Origin: Punica granatum | Lineage: Eukaryota > Streptophyta > Magnoliopsida > Myrtales > Lythraceae | Assembly (NCBI RefSeq): GCF_007655135.1 | Contig: NC_045127.1 | Coordinates: forward strand, 10,363,001-10,427,000 | Direction of reading: 5' to 3' | Length of the DNA stretch: 64,000 nt | Shown here: piece by piece, positions 34,200 through 45,525 of the stretch | Position numbering within the stretch: the stretch's first letter is position 1 | Layout of the letters: every line of letters begins with the position of its first letter | Notes under the pieces: generated by a model | The model's database searches: none | Told to the model about the DNA's origin: nothing | Seen by the model: the letters and a program-made list of their open reading frames with translations, nothing else | Translations under genes and position numbers: made by a program

Positions 34200-37189
34200 A
34201 TTTTTTTTTTACCTTGGCCAACATGAAAAACGTCGGGAAAAGCCCTTCTGATGTTGTCCCGACATTTCAAATAACGTTGGCCTTTTCACCTTTGCGAGAG
34301 GGTTCCCGACGTTTGTTGAGAAAGGTTGGGAAAAACCATCCTAGGCCAACATTCCAAAGACGTCGGCTAAGAACCAAGTCTATGCTAACATTGCAAACGT
34401 CGGCAACAATTGAGCCTAAGTCGACGTTTGGTGAGTTGGCTAAAACAATGCATAAACCAATGTCTATTGTGCCGGCTAAAACCATACCTAAGATGACGTT
34501 TATTGCATTCGCAAAAAACCGTGACTAAGTCGACGCAAAGCACGTCGGCCTAAGCCTTTTTTTAAATAAAAAAAAGGCCTGAGACGATGCTTAAAGCGTC
34601 GGCTAAGGCCAATTAAATGAAAAAAAAAATAGACAACAAATTGACACTTGCTGTCAGTTGTGTAAACTAACAAGAAGTTATCAATTTGTTGTCAAACTTA
34701 GAAACCTCAAGCAGCTCAGCTCGGTGAAGGGCAGCACAACAGTAGCGAGCTGAGAAAGGGAAGAATGACATCAAGTAGCAGCAACAGGGCACTACGGGGA
34801 GCTCGAGACGAGGCCGAATAGTAGCAAAAAGCATCATAACGATCAGGAATAAGTTGATTATGCACCAAGCCAACAACTGTAATAAGCCTGATAGTCAGCA
34901 ACGAAACTCTAGACCATAGCATAAAGAAGTGGCCTACTAGAATAAGCAGCGCACCCTAACTCAATCTATCACATATAATCCAAAAGCTGGAGAGAATACG
35001 CAAAGAAGAGCTATTCGCCTAAGCAGTGATCGAAGAATAATTCTAAATTACATAAGGGAACACCGAGTTGAGCTTATGGAGCTAAACAATGTCAGAGACA
35101 TGTAATTGAGAGTCCGGGAGAATATAAAATAGGAACGATGAAGAGCTATAGCAGAAACAATCAATCGAAAACATAATCATCGATGAGAATCGAGCAAGAA
35201 CTGAATGCTTATCGAACGGGACGGACAATCACCTTCGTTGAGGATGAGCCACGAGATAGGGGATTGGGGAGCATCACTTCTATGGCATGGGTCGGGGGTA
35301 AACGCGTCGGTTGATTGTTGGGGGGGTGGTTGGCGACAAGAGCATAAATAGTACAGGCGAGATGGCTACCTCATCTCTGCCTCCTGGGGCGACCTCGTGA
35401 AGCTCACCAACCTCCTCCAGGCCCTCTACCACCTCGGCAGCTTCTACCTCGTCAACTTTGAGTTGGGCACCCTCGAGTCGAACCGTGCCAAGCTCACGAG
35501 GTTCGTGTCGCAGGACCCCATCTTCAGGACTGACGGAGGGAAACGCTCACCATGAGAGAGAAAGAAGAGAGAGGGAGGAAAGGGCAAGGGAGGGAATCGT
35601 GAGAATTTTTATACAAATTTCAAGAAGAAAAAAAGGAGGGAAGAAAAGGTTTAAATTTCCAAGTGGGCGGGAAAGTTTCATGCTCAGCCTTCGAATTTTT
35701 TTAAAGGCATTGGCCAACGTTTATGAAATGTCGGTTTAAACAATTTTAGCCAATATTCTTGTAACGTCACCCCAAACAGCCTTGGGTCGACGCTTAAACA
35801 TTGGCTCATGTCAATCTCAAGTGACAACATGTTATCCTATATAGAGACAATCTGTTACCCCTTATATTATGATGCTTAAATACGAGTGGTAATAAATTGT
35901 TATAAGGTGACAATGTTTTGTCGAAGACTATTATGACATCTCATTCCCATAAATTTAACGTCAACGTGTTTTTCTTGAGGTACTTGTTGAGGTTTAATTC
36001 AATTAACATAATATTAACTAATATTCCTAGTTGGATTTATATTAGCCAGAAGTAATTAATTCAATAGGTTTAAGTCTGTTTCATAAACCTATAGTTTATG
36101 TGTTCCTATGAGGTATAAGTATATGTACTCCTTTAATTATTCATTCGATCTCGTAATATGTGGTCATGATTATAAAGGATGTTTTCTTTCGATTTTGTGG
36201 ATGTTTAGACTATGAGGAATTCAAAAGTTGTTTTGCATTACTTGGTCATATATATAGTTATATATATACATTGTGTGGTTTTTAGAGTCATAAACTAAGG
36301 GTTGGAAACCCGTAAGAACTCTACATACACAAGCATTGATGCGAAACTACTAGCCCTGTGAACTATTGGTCATAAAGCTAGTTGGGAGGTAGTGTATTGG
36401 TCAGTCTAACTCTTGAGTTTTATATAACCATCCTAGTTGCAGGTCTAATTAAGTCCCTTCATGCATCTAGCTTGTACTTTTAAGGACAATGCTTTCTTGA
36501 ATCGTTCTTTTAATAAAGAGCTACTACAAATTTGGGGTCAATCAATCGATAACATATAGGGGTAGGCTGCCCTCTTCTCAATTTGAGACAACTATTGAAG
36601 ACAATTGTAAAATTAATCTCAAAAAATCTATTTCATCAACATCATCATCAATAATATTTCACATCCATGATAACAAATTTTTATAAGGAGACAACATGTC
36701 ACCCATTTTATTATGAGCCGCGAATATTAGTGATAATAGATTGTGATAAGATGACAACAAATTGACTCTCACACATTTGCCCTTTGATAACACATTTGAC
36801 AACATGCAGCCGGTGAAATGATAATTTGTTGACGCATTTTAATGACACTTGACGGTATGTTTGACAACATCTAATAGTAAAATAACAATCTGTTGGCTAA
36901 AATTTTTGAAATTTTTCCCGCTCAACTTTTGATTTTTTTTAAAAAGACATGGGCCGACGTTTAAAGTCGGTATAAGTAATTTTAGCCCGACGTTTTGTAA
37001 AAGATTGGAAAAACTCAAAAAACATCGAAATAGGGTAAACAAAAGACGACTTTTTTGAAAACGTTGCCTAAAGCCGATCTATGCCCACGCTTTCTAAAGA
37101 GTTGGGAAAAGCCCCTCTGGGCCAATATATCTCAACGTTTTACAAAGCGTCAGGACAAAACGTTGGCTAAAGCCAACTTTTTTGTAGTG
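34200..37189. mobile_element. Non-autonomous CACTA-like (En/Spm) transposon
   Basis: The right end reads TTTTTTGTAGTG (to 37189), the inverse of the CACTACAAAAAA terminus of plant CACTA elements. Both subterminal zones (about 34200-34600 and 36930-37180) are packed with short repeats of the ACGTCGGCTAA, CCAACGTTT and GACGTTT types in both orientations, which is characteristic of transposase-binding subterminal repeats. The left CACTA terminus is not found: a T-run at about 34201-34211 sits where it should be, so that end is mutated or lost. No transposase ORF is present. The interior holds a GT14 gene fragment (35364-35545). Confidence 0.72.
35364..35545 (+). pseudogene. Captured fragment of a GT14 glycosyltransferase gene (GlcAT14-like)
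   Basis: A GC-rich block in an AT-rich element. It reads in one frame as GYLISASWGDLVKLTNLLQA, then LYHLGSFYLVNFELGTLESN, then RAKLTRFVSQDPIF. This resembles the start of the GT14 (beta-glucuronosyltransferase GlcAT14/core-2-like) domain, in which YLISGSxGD, a LxALYHP motif, YxVHLD and FVxxDPVF occur in this order and at this spacing. The frame has a TAG just upstream (35349) and TGA just after, and no ATG, so it cannot make a working enzyme. It is about 60 codons of a protein that usually exceeds 400 aa. The family call is from memory. Confidence 0.6.
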
Positions 37190-37643
37190 ACCATTTCCTC
37201 GAGTTTCGCCCCACTCGGATCAAATTCCTAGATCCGTCCATGCCGGCAATCGAGCTCTCCTCTCCCCGAAGAGAGAGAGAGATAGATAGTAGAAAGGGCT
37301 CGATTACAGGGCAGTAAAGGCCCAACGTTGGCCACCATCATCCAATCTAGGTCGCTAAGGAGCAATGGTGTTGCGTGCGACTTGGCCGGATGCAGTGTTC
37401 GCTGGCATTGGCTCCCACCAGCCCTTTTCGTTCAGCTCTATTCTTTCGACTTTGATTTGCCCTCTTTTTATTTATTTTTGAAATTTATTTTTATCTGAAA
37501 AAATTTTAAATAATTAAACTGTTGTCCTATTTGTAGTTTCCTTTTCTTATCCCAATCCCAAACTATTCGACATCCTTGGAATTTTATCTCCCATCCCATC
37601 CTTTCCATAAATCTTATTCAATTGGCGCGACCAAACATAGGCC

Positions 37644-40410
37644 TTGGGTAATTTCTTTCTCTACAAATCCTGCAGGACTTGTGTTATTATATTATCAAGC
37701 CGTGCACAGGAACCATTTACGTCTATGGACTACCTAATGTCCATTCGTATGTACGCTTCTGGGCACGTATCTGAACTCGACGAGAGTATCTGAACCTCAG
37801 GCTTCGGGAAGGCTGGCCAGCCTAGCTTGGATTCGATAAAGAAGCTAGCTAGCATATCGATCCCTAGGCGCCTGCACTGGCCGCCTGCAATCATCTCAAG
37901 ACACGGGCCAAACCTCTCATATATAACAATTGTATATCAAAATCAAACGCGGAAAGAACGATCACCAGTAAAAGGAGAGGGAGGCTCTCATAAATAATTA
38001 GGGATGTAAGCCCTAGTACGATTATTGATTTAATTAGTGGGTCAGTCAAATCATTATCTTCAGTCAATTATTTTCCTTGATTTCGGGATTTCGGGCAAAA
38101 TCTCTCTTTTTGTGATGATTATGTTGAAGAAAAAAAGGTGTGCAAATCAACATTAAATTTAGGGAAAAAATTGTCGGTTAACTAGCGAGAAGCTCTAATC
38201 CTGTAAGGAGAAAAATAAAAATTTTAACCCTATAAATTGCGCTTATTGAGAGAAAAAATAACTTTTAATGCTTAATTTTTCAGAATTACGATAATAGCGA
38301 CTTTCACAATTTTATCTATCTACTGACCAAAAAAAAAAAAATTTTGAGATAAGAACGGGTCTTGGACTGGGTGCTTAGAACGCTTTCAACCACCAAAGGC
38401 AAAAGGGTCCGTCCCATCACACGCACGTACTCCATATTATATCACCCAGAAGTCAAAGTTGTTGTGGCCCAATTGCTCCAACTTTAACCCTCTTAGATTG
38501 ATGTCACGTTGTTACACTGTCTCATCACACGCACGAACACTGAAATGCAAATCCGACTCATGAATCCGGACGACCCGGGTATTTTCAAACCTCTAGGGAC
38601 GTCTGCTCGAACAGTATGGGTTCGACACAGAATACATCAAGGCAAAACCTATGTGCGTGTAAGGTGGGCTGGCTGTCTGCAAGAAAGTCACGAAGCACGC
38701 ATGATTTCGATATTATGGATTCTGGGGCGGTTAATCCTGAAATGTATATGTACATGTACTGTAGGTATGTTCGGATGCACACGCGGAATCACGAACTTAA
38801 ATGGTGTTTATGGAAATTTCTATGCACCGCATCATTCATCTTTCCCATCAGGGCAATGTCATAATTGATCATTTCCAATCTTCCAATGCGTTTAGAAATA
38901 ATGTGATCCAAAACGGAGATCCACAATTGAATCTCAAAGTCCAGTGGAGTCAATCCGCATAGAAAATGATATGCCAACAAAGAAGCAAAAAAGTGAGAAA
39001 TCATTAGATTAGATTAGATTAGATTAGATTCGAAGAAGAAACCAAAATCCCCATAAGTTGAAAAAGTCGAGGGATCCATTGGCTGTGCAGATAATCGGGT
39101 TCAGCGTGGGCACATATATGTCGGATTATGATTAAATAAGGGATGTAATTAATCACTTTTTTGACCTAATTGCAATTATTACAACTGCTCCATCACGTGA
39201 TATGACACAGTTGACAGACTGCGATGCCAATACGCAAACTTGATGCAAGCTGATTCTTAAAGCACTTCATCGGAGCATTTCGTGACCATAGTAATAAACT
39301 GATGCCGGAACGGGAATTAGCTAATGAACTGAACCTCATCTAAAGAAAATATATATGCGGCTCAACTATTAATAACTTGGTTTGATTTAGTGGTCTCAGA
39401 GTTTTGACTCTCAGACCAATTTGCTCCGTGGAGTGTTCGTCGTGCCAAAATGCGCCCTGAAGTTTCCATTCCACCGCACTTCCCATCGCGGGCCTCTTCC
39501 ACCCCCACTAGCTACGTCGTGGACTGAACAGAGAGAGCCACGATTTTTATCGAGTAAATGAGTGGAATCCTGTGAATCGGTCGGGAAATCGTGTAACTAG
39601 TACATGTACAAACGTAACATTTTACGGATGATTAACTTAAGCTATGCTTCGGCAGGCGGCATTGACAGAAACTGTGGTCCATGACCATGCAAGGGTAGGC
39701 CTCCTTGCGATGTGTGAGAGTCGGGATGGTTCAAGGTCTGCTTTTCAGAGTGATATGGAGATCGAAACGTGCCGCTTAACTGTTCTGTAATCACGCTATG
39801 TACCTTGCTGCAATGAATGAATTCTGTCTTCTAAGCGAGAGAGAGGGTCGGGATGGTTGGTTGAAACCGACGTTATTTTCAACTATAAACAGAGAGATCC
39901 ATGCGTAGTTTTCCTCTAAGCCCTTATTTTTGCAGCATAGAGACTTCATATAAGGGGGATGTTGTCCTCAAGACAGAAATATTAGGGGATGTTGTCCAAC
40001 ACAACAAAGTGTTTAGGGGTCGAATAACACGTTGAACAATAATGGTGGGGCCATAAGGTAATTGCACCTATTGCACCCATAAATAACCTTTTTTAATTCT
40101 GGTCGAGTGTGCACCACTGCATTACATCTCCTTTCTTAACTTTCTCTATATGCTGCTTTTCGATGAGTGGTTAGGCTCGGTTCATCTTGCACATGTTCTT
40201 TCAAGGGTACGGTACCACCCAGTTAATAAGATCAACTCCATTTATCCGAACAAATAACAGGAAATCTTCCTCATGAAATGAATATGTCGGTTTTCTTAGT
40301 TGCTTTACATCGATGAGTAATGAAAAACCAAAGACAAACAGATCGATATATAAAGACCAATATCTTAAGGGATTAATGTTCCCTCCTTTTCGGAACAGAG
40401 AGGCTTGCTG
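37644..40410. other. Intergenic, downstream of FKBP16-1
   Basis: Contains an ATTAG pentanucleotide repeat at 39003-39030 (five units) and unremarkable AT-rich sequence. The region next to 40410 is the likely 3' untranslated region of the FKBP gene. The open frame at 38509-38868 shows no recognised family. Confidence 0.5.
39003..39030. repeat. ATTAG pentanucleotide repeat
   Basis: Five tandem ATTAG units followed by ATT. Confidence 0.95.
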
Positions 40411-43214
40411 TTACAGAATTTTCATCAGTTGGACCTCGAACACCAGAGGCTCGTTTGCATGGGACAAGAGACTCCGTCGAGGACCAAACTGCAACCACCG
40501 GTAGACATAAATTTAAAATGATAACGCAATTCCATGAAGAACACTATGCAACATGCACAAGAGCTAGGAGAATAGAGTTCGAGCCGAACCTCTTCAGGGA
40601 TTGGCTTCAAATATTCGTTTGTATATCCCACGGAAGGAGGGATCAATGCTCTTCTCTTTCCTAAGTACAGAATGCAAAGGAGCCATTTAACTTGATACTT
40701 CCGAAGATATCCCAATCATTGAGTCTCAATGATATAAATCCTCTAAATCATTGGGATTCACTGTTTGAAAAATCACTTTCTTTTTCCTCGTTTTATCTTT
40801 GGCTGAACATATTTTCTACAGAAATATCTGCAAAGTAACATTTCAATATGTAAAGTCTGTCTTGGGGCGTACCTCCGACTTTCATGCCGATCAAGACTTC
40901 CTTGAGACCCTCAATGATCTGTGTCACAAGAAGAACCACAGGAGAGGAATGAAATACATATTCAGGACACAGTGTAAGTAATTTAGGATTGATCAACTTC
41001 AAAAAGCAAGACAAATACCACAGACAAATAGATATGATCAAACTCTCTCTCTTGAAACTCAAGCGCCTTGCCATTTTCATGGAAATCCTATACGGTATTA
41101 CTCTTTTCCATCTCACTACCGTTATGTTATGCCAAATTTGGCAAGAAGAGAAAGGAAGACGACTTCACAATTGGAAAACATTGTAGATGAATTTGTGGGG
41201 TTTCAGTAATAAGGGAATAGAACTTAATACTATGATCAACAGACACAGACAGAGGAAACAAAATCGTTACATAAACATGTGTCGTATGGTATCTATGTGC
41301 TTCTCAAACTACATTGGAAGAACATTAAGCAGTTATGAAAGGCCTTGCTTACTTTGTTCTCGTCTAGAGGAAGTATGACAGGCATGCTATCTCCACTGAA
41401 CTGATCCACAGTGCTGCATTGGTGTTTAAATATACTATGAATTAAAGAGGACCGTTTGATCGAAGGGAATTCCAGAATAATAGCAGACTGCTAAATTAAG
41501 CACACAGTTGACGTGATGTTTATTTCCCCATCATTTTGGCTGAGATTTGACATGATAGACTTGAAACTCGGAAACCTTTTTTGGATAAGTAAACTCTGAA
41601 AACCTTGATAAAAGAGGAACTCCTGATTGTAAGGATGCAGCTCAATGTGGAGTTACCTGTGAACAAAATACCCATTTGAGCGCCTGCACACATAATTGAT
41701 CTCCACGGTGTCTCCTTCACGGGCTTCCATCCCTTCACCTTCAACTATCTCTGTGAATGATTTTTCATGAAGAGATAACGTAGTCATTTATCCAGTCTCA
41801 AAGCCCAACGGCCGCCTCGATTAGATAGATAAAGAAAATAGTCGTTTTCAGGAAGCCAGTCCATAGGAAATGGGATTAAAAGAAAAATTCATCAGTTGGC
41901 TCCACCGAAAGAGCTGACTGATTAAAACACGAGTAGGTAACATTGCATGATTGTGAGCGAACCGCATCTCCTTTATATTATACACCACAAAGAATCCTTC
42001 GCCGAGAATTATTTGGGAGAAACAGGGAGGAAGGATTTAGATTTCATACCTTGAAATCTCACCCCATCAGCAAGCTTCATGGTTCTGTAAACTTCAAATA
42101 CAAAAGAAAAATATATATCAGAAACCAACAAGCATCATGTCACTCACGTAAGCTGCAACTACTTTTTTTCTCAATACCATAAAATCACAAAAACAACAAA
42201 AACGCGAACAGGATATGCATCCAGAACATGTGAATCAGCTTACCGAATTACTTCCGGTTCCTTCATCTCCGGCAATGGTGCAGCAAGAACAGGGATGGTA
42301 TATAAGATGGCAGGAATAAATCCTGTGAATTCAAGAAACAGCCTCCGCTGAAAGCTTTTCACCGGCATCGGATATTTTCCATTCAACAGCTTACTCTTGA
42401 GTTGCTCCCTGTCTGTACTTCTGCTCTTGCAGGAGAATCACAAGCTCAAAGACTTGACTTCTCAAAGAAAGTTAAGAAACACCGACACTAGCTGGATGCA
42501 TCATTACCAAATGCAACACCTCAAATAAAAATGCAGATTTTCGGTGATCCCTGTTCTTGCAAGAAATCAAAACAGGATCTCCCGGGACACGTTTGTTAAG
42601 TGGCTACAAGAAAGGAATGGAACGGACTTGACATATTCGATCCCTCAGCAGAACCAAACATGGCCTAGGGATTCATTCGGTTTTTCTTCATGAGATCAGG
42701 CCACGCCAATTATCAAAAAAAAAAGAAAAAAGAAAAAAAAAAAGAGAGATCAGGCCAAGCCTATAAAGAATCCCCGGCTATATTTCCGGTATGATACCCC
42801 GGAATGTCCTTGCCGTGGTACCGAAGAATTCTTTGTATTAGTATGAAATGCATAATGATCAAAGAAGCTTATGATCTTTAAAGAAACCAAGATGGCCTGA
42901 CTCCGGGATTAGTGATCAAAGTTCATCCCTTTTGTGTAGAATGAACTGATATCGACAATCAACTGTATATCGCGAGATGATCTTGCAGGGTAATCCAGTT
43001 CAAAGCTACTGAAGGAGAACTGTTTTCATTCACAACCACAATTCAAGGTGCTGCCTAGGAATTTTCTCAGTTCTTGCGCCCTAACAAAACAGAAACTTTT
43101 TCAGTTCTAACTTCACCACGTTCATGGAAGAGCACCGTACGAGGATTCGTACCTGGAGATCTCATTCTCACGGAAGCGTGAGAAGTGAACGCACGTATGG
43201 AACAAAGCTTGCAT
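40411..43214 (-). CDS. FKBP16-1: Peptidyl-prolyl cis-trans isomerase FKBP16-1, chloroplast lumen
   Basis: Immunophilin of the thylakoid lumen, 207 aa. Minus-strand exons in order of translation: 43153-43214, 42244-42420, 42050-42084, 41657-41750, 41353-41413, 40873-40918, 40590-40660, 40411-40488. All seven junctions keep phase. The N-terminus (MQALFHTCVHFSRFRENEIS) suits a transit peptide. Residues 46-68 form a lumenal signal: twin Arg, a hydrophobic stretch, then VLAA before Pro, which suggests Tat export. The FKBP domain follows: KLADGVRFQEIVEGEG, VEINYVCRRSNGYFVHS, TVDQFSGDSMPV, IIEGLKEVLIGMKVGGKRRA, LIPPSVGYTNEYLKPIPEEF and VFEVQLMKIL. The length and this YVCRR...ALIPPSVGY pattern fit Arabidopsis FKBP16-1 (At4g26555, from memory). 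Because the exons are tiny, the gene is easily missed by ORF scanning. Lumenal FKBPs of this type often lack several residues of the classical active site, so isomerase activity is not assured. Confidence 0.92.
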
Positions 43215-44352
43215 TTTCCGACTGGGGGGTGTTCGCCGGCAGAGGGCCTCCCCCCTATGTTCTAAATGGATAAGGTTTAAGATAAAATTATATTTTGCAC
43301 CACTTTGGTTTCTGTTTGAACCACTTCGCATCCCCACAATTTTTGCATATTCACATTTTACACCTTTTAATTTTCTCGATTACAAGAACATGGATAGAAA
43401 TGGGAAAATAATGGGCACTGATTAATGAGATTAAAACTTAGAGTCTCTTGGTTTCAGATTGAAAGGAATTAAGCGAATATCGTCACTACATTAAATACCC
43501 TGATGCTGGAAAAGAATCTGAAATTTTGAATCTAGAATATGGCATCTTGAATCTCCTCAACTGGTAGGTTAACGATTCTTAACCGTTGATCTTCTAAATA
43601 CACACGCACAAACTAATGTCCGTAATTAATATCTTGTGTTTTCCACCATAGTTTGATCTATTTAAATCTACGAAGAACATGTTAGTCAGGCTTGTGAGCG
43701 GATCTCGAGAAAACCCCCTCAAGTGCTGAGTCAATCCTCAATTTAGATTAAATCGAATCTTTCAACAAAATGAGCAGTGAAAACATCCCGTTTTTGTGAA
43801 AACCGTTAAATATTTTATAGAGAACTCCATCATTGTGCCAACAATGTGAGAGCAGGTGCATTTCTCTTGGGTTCGCTAGGCTGAGAGCCACCAAGGAGGC
43901 CCAGCCTGATTTGGGCTTTCCCAATTTGGATACGCGCCTAGTTCGCTGGACTGGGTAGATTACCCCGTTGTGCCATCATCGAGCCTAATTATGAGTCATG
44001 GATTTCAGGCTCAATAGAGTCCTCGAGGAAGAGAGAGAGAGAGAGTTGGCCGGTTGTCACCCAAAATATGGGGCGTGGGGTGGGGCGGTCGGAGGTTTAG
44101 CGTACCCTAATCGTAGGCCAGACATACCCGCCCTTTTTCGCTTTGGGCTTGATCCATTGGACCTCATCTGATCTAGCCAAGGAAGAAGCATGTTTGTTGA
44201 GCTGTGGACTTAACTGAATTAACAAACAAAAATGGAGGATTGAAAATTAGGAAAAGGGCCACCGGAGCACGCGACAGCACACAATGGAATGGAAGGGCGG
44301 GGGAGGGAGGGTGGGAGGGGAGAGGAGAGGAGGAAGTTGAGGAGGAGAAGAA
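43215..44352. other. Shared upstream region between FKBP16-1 (minus) and the F-box gene (plus)
   Basis: A 1.1-kb divergent intergenic region that must hold both promoters. A short GA repeat lies at about 44030-44045, and a purine-rich GGGAGGG/GAGGAGG leader directly precedes the F-box start. No gene is seen inside. Confidence 0.55.
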
Positions 44353-45525
44353 ATGGAGGTTGACTGGTCCCACCTCCCACCGGAGCTCCTCGAAACCATC
44401 TCCTCCAAGCTCCCCATTTACTCCGACTACCTCCGCTTCCGCGCCGTCTGCCGCTCCTTCCTCTCCTCCGTCCCGCGCACCCCCCGCCACATGCCCCCTC
44501 AGCTCCCCTGGCTCCTCCTCTCCGCCGACACCTCCTCCTTCTTCAACCCCCAGGACCGCCGGGTCTACATCCTCCGCCGCCCCACCAAGCCCCCCTCCCT
44601 CCTCTCCGGCCGCCGCTGTTGCGGCTCCTCCCACGGCTGGCTCGCCACCCTCGGCGACGCCCCTGACGTCCTCCTCTTCAACCCCCTCACCCTCTCCCAG
44701 GTCGACCTCCCCCCTCTCTCCGCCTTCCCCAACGTCCTCTCCTTCGACTACGCCAACGTCGGCCGCGAGTATATCCTCCGCAGCCCCTTCGGCAAGCTCG
44801 TCTCCCTCGATCTCTCCCACATGCGCGACTCCTTCGTCCAGAAGATCGTCCTCTCCTCTGCCCCCACCGACGACCCGGAATTCGCCGCGGTGGCCGTGCT
44901 CACCTCCCACGACCTCGCCGTCTGCCGCCACGGCGACTCCCGCTGGACCTTCGTCGAGGGCGCCAGCTCCTACACCGAGGACGTCATCTACAGGGACGGC
45001 TCCTTCCACGCCCTCCACAAGTCGGGCCGGGTCGCGGTCTTTAGCCCCTCGTCCGCCCCAGAGGTGTCGTTCGTCGAGGCGCACGGGCGGTTCCAGGGCG
45101 ACCTGCATTACCTGGTCAGCGCAGGGGAGGACTGGCTGCTCGTCACGCGCTACCTGAAAATCCAGTGCGAGGACGAGCCTCACCTGGCGATGCACAAAAC
45201 TGCAGGATTCGATGTCTTCAAGCTGGACCGGAGGATCGAATCGGGCCCCAGGTGGGTGAAGATGACGGATTTGGGTGACTACATGCTGTTTGTTGGGCGG
45301 AACTCGTCTCTGGCGTTGCGGGCTTCCGAGTTTCCCGGGTGCGAGGGGGACTGCATATACTTCACAGATGATTACTCCGAGTATAACTCTGACTGGATTG
45401 GAGAACCGGATGTTGGGATTTATAGGTTATGGGATGGGGGCATCGAGCCATTGCCTTGTTATCCTCAAAGCACTGCTCACCTGATCAGGCCTCAGCCTAT
45501 TTGGCTCACTCGGAATCCTCGTTAA
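44353..45525 (+). CDS. F-box protein with DUF295 (KIB1-4 type) domain
   Basis: Single-exon gene, 390 aa. An F-box at about residues 4-45 (WSHLPPELLETISSKLPIYS, then RFRAVCRSF) should bind SKP1 in an SCF ubiquitin ligase. The rest matches the DUF295/beta-propeller-like region of plant F-box proteins: SHGWLATLGD, LLFNPLTLSQVDLPPL, DVIYRDGSFHALHKSGRVAV, YLVSAGEDWLLVTRY, FDVFKLDR, MTDLGDYMLFVGRNSSLALR, and a C-terminal CIYFTDDY. This is the SKIP23-like layout. The first 800 bases are extremely C-rich (third positions almost all C or G), unlike the neighbours, which also creates a long spurious frame on the opposite strand. The substrate is unknown. The start is the first ATG in frame, and a purine-rich leader precedes it. 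Confidence 0.93.
   Translation: MEVDWSHLPPELLETISSKLPIYSDYLRFRAVCRSFLSSVPRTPRHMPPQLPWLLLSADTSSFFNPQDRRVYILRRPTKPPSLLSGRRCCGSSHGWLATLGDAPDVLLFNPLTLSQVDLPPLSAFPNVLSFDYANVGREYILRSPFGKLVSLDLSHMRDSFVQKIVLSSAPTDDPEFAAVAVLTSHDLAVCRHGDSRWTFVEGASSYTEDVIYRDGSFHALHKSGRVAVFSPSSAPEVSFVEAHGRFQGDLHYLVSAGEDWLLVTRYLKIQCEDEPHLAMHKTAGFDVFKLDRRIESGPRWVKMTDLGDYMLFVGRNSSLALRASEFPGCEGDCIYFTDDYSEYNSDWIGEPDVGIYRLWDGGIEPLPCYPQSTAHLIRPQPIWLTRNPR

Larger units (their letters stand above)
33775..37643. mobile_element. Possible GGCC-ended element split by the CACTA-like insertion
   Basis: The left end GGCCATGTTTGGTTAACCGA (33775) and the inverted right end (GGCCTATGTTTGGTCGCGCC in reverse complement, ending at 37643) share about 12 of the first 14 bases. 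The sequences inside both ends (33795-34170 and 37190-37620) are non-coding. The simplest reading is one smaller non-autonomous element into which the 3-kb CACTA-like element inserted. No target duplication is evident, so this is tentative. Confidence 0.35.

Noticed and set aside
34791..34800. CACTACGGGG as the left CACTA terminus
   Set aside because: It lies inside the region of subterminal repeats rather than outside it, and does not match the right end beyond CACTAC.
38509..38868. Plus-strand frame of 119 codons
   Set aside because: No recognisable domain, alternative overlapping frames of equal length, and a Cys-rich translation typical of chance frames.
44173..45195. Minus-strand frame of 340 codons opposite the F-box gene
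   Set aside because: Shadow created by the C/G-ending codons of the F-box gene; it is a low-complexity Gly/Glu/Val sequence.
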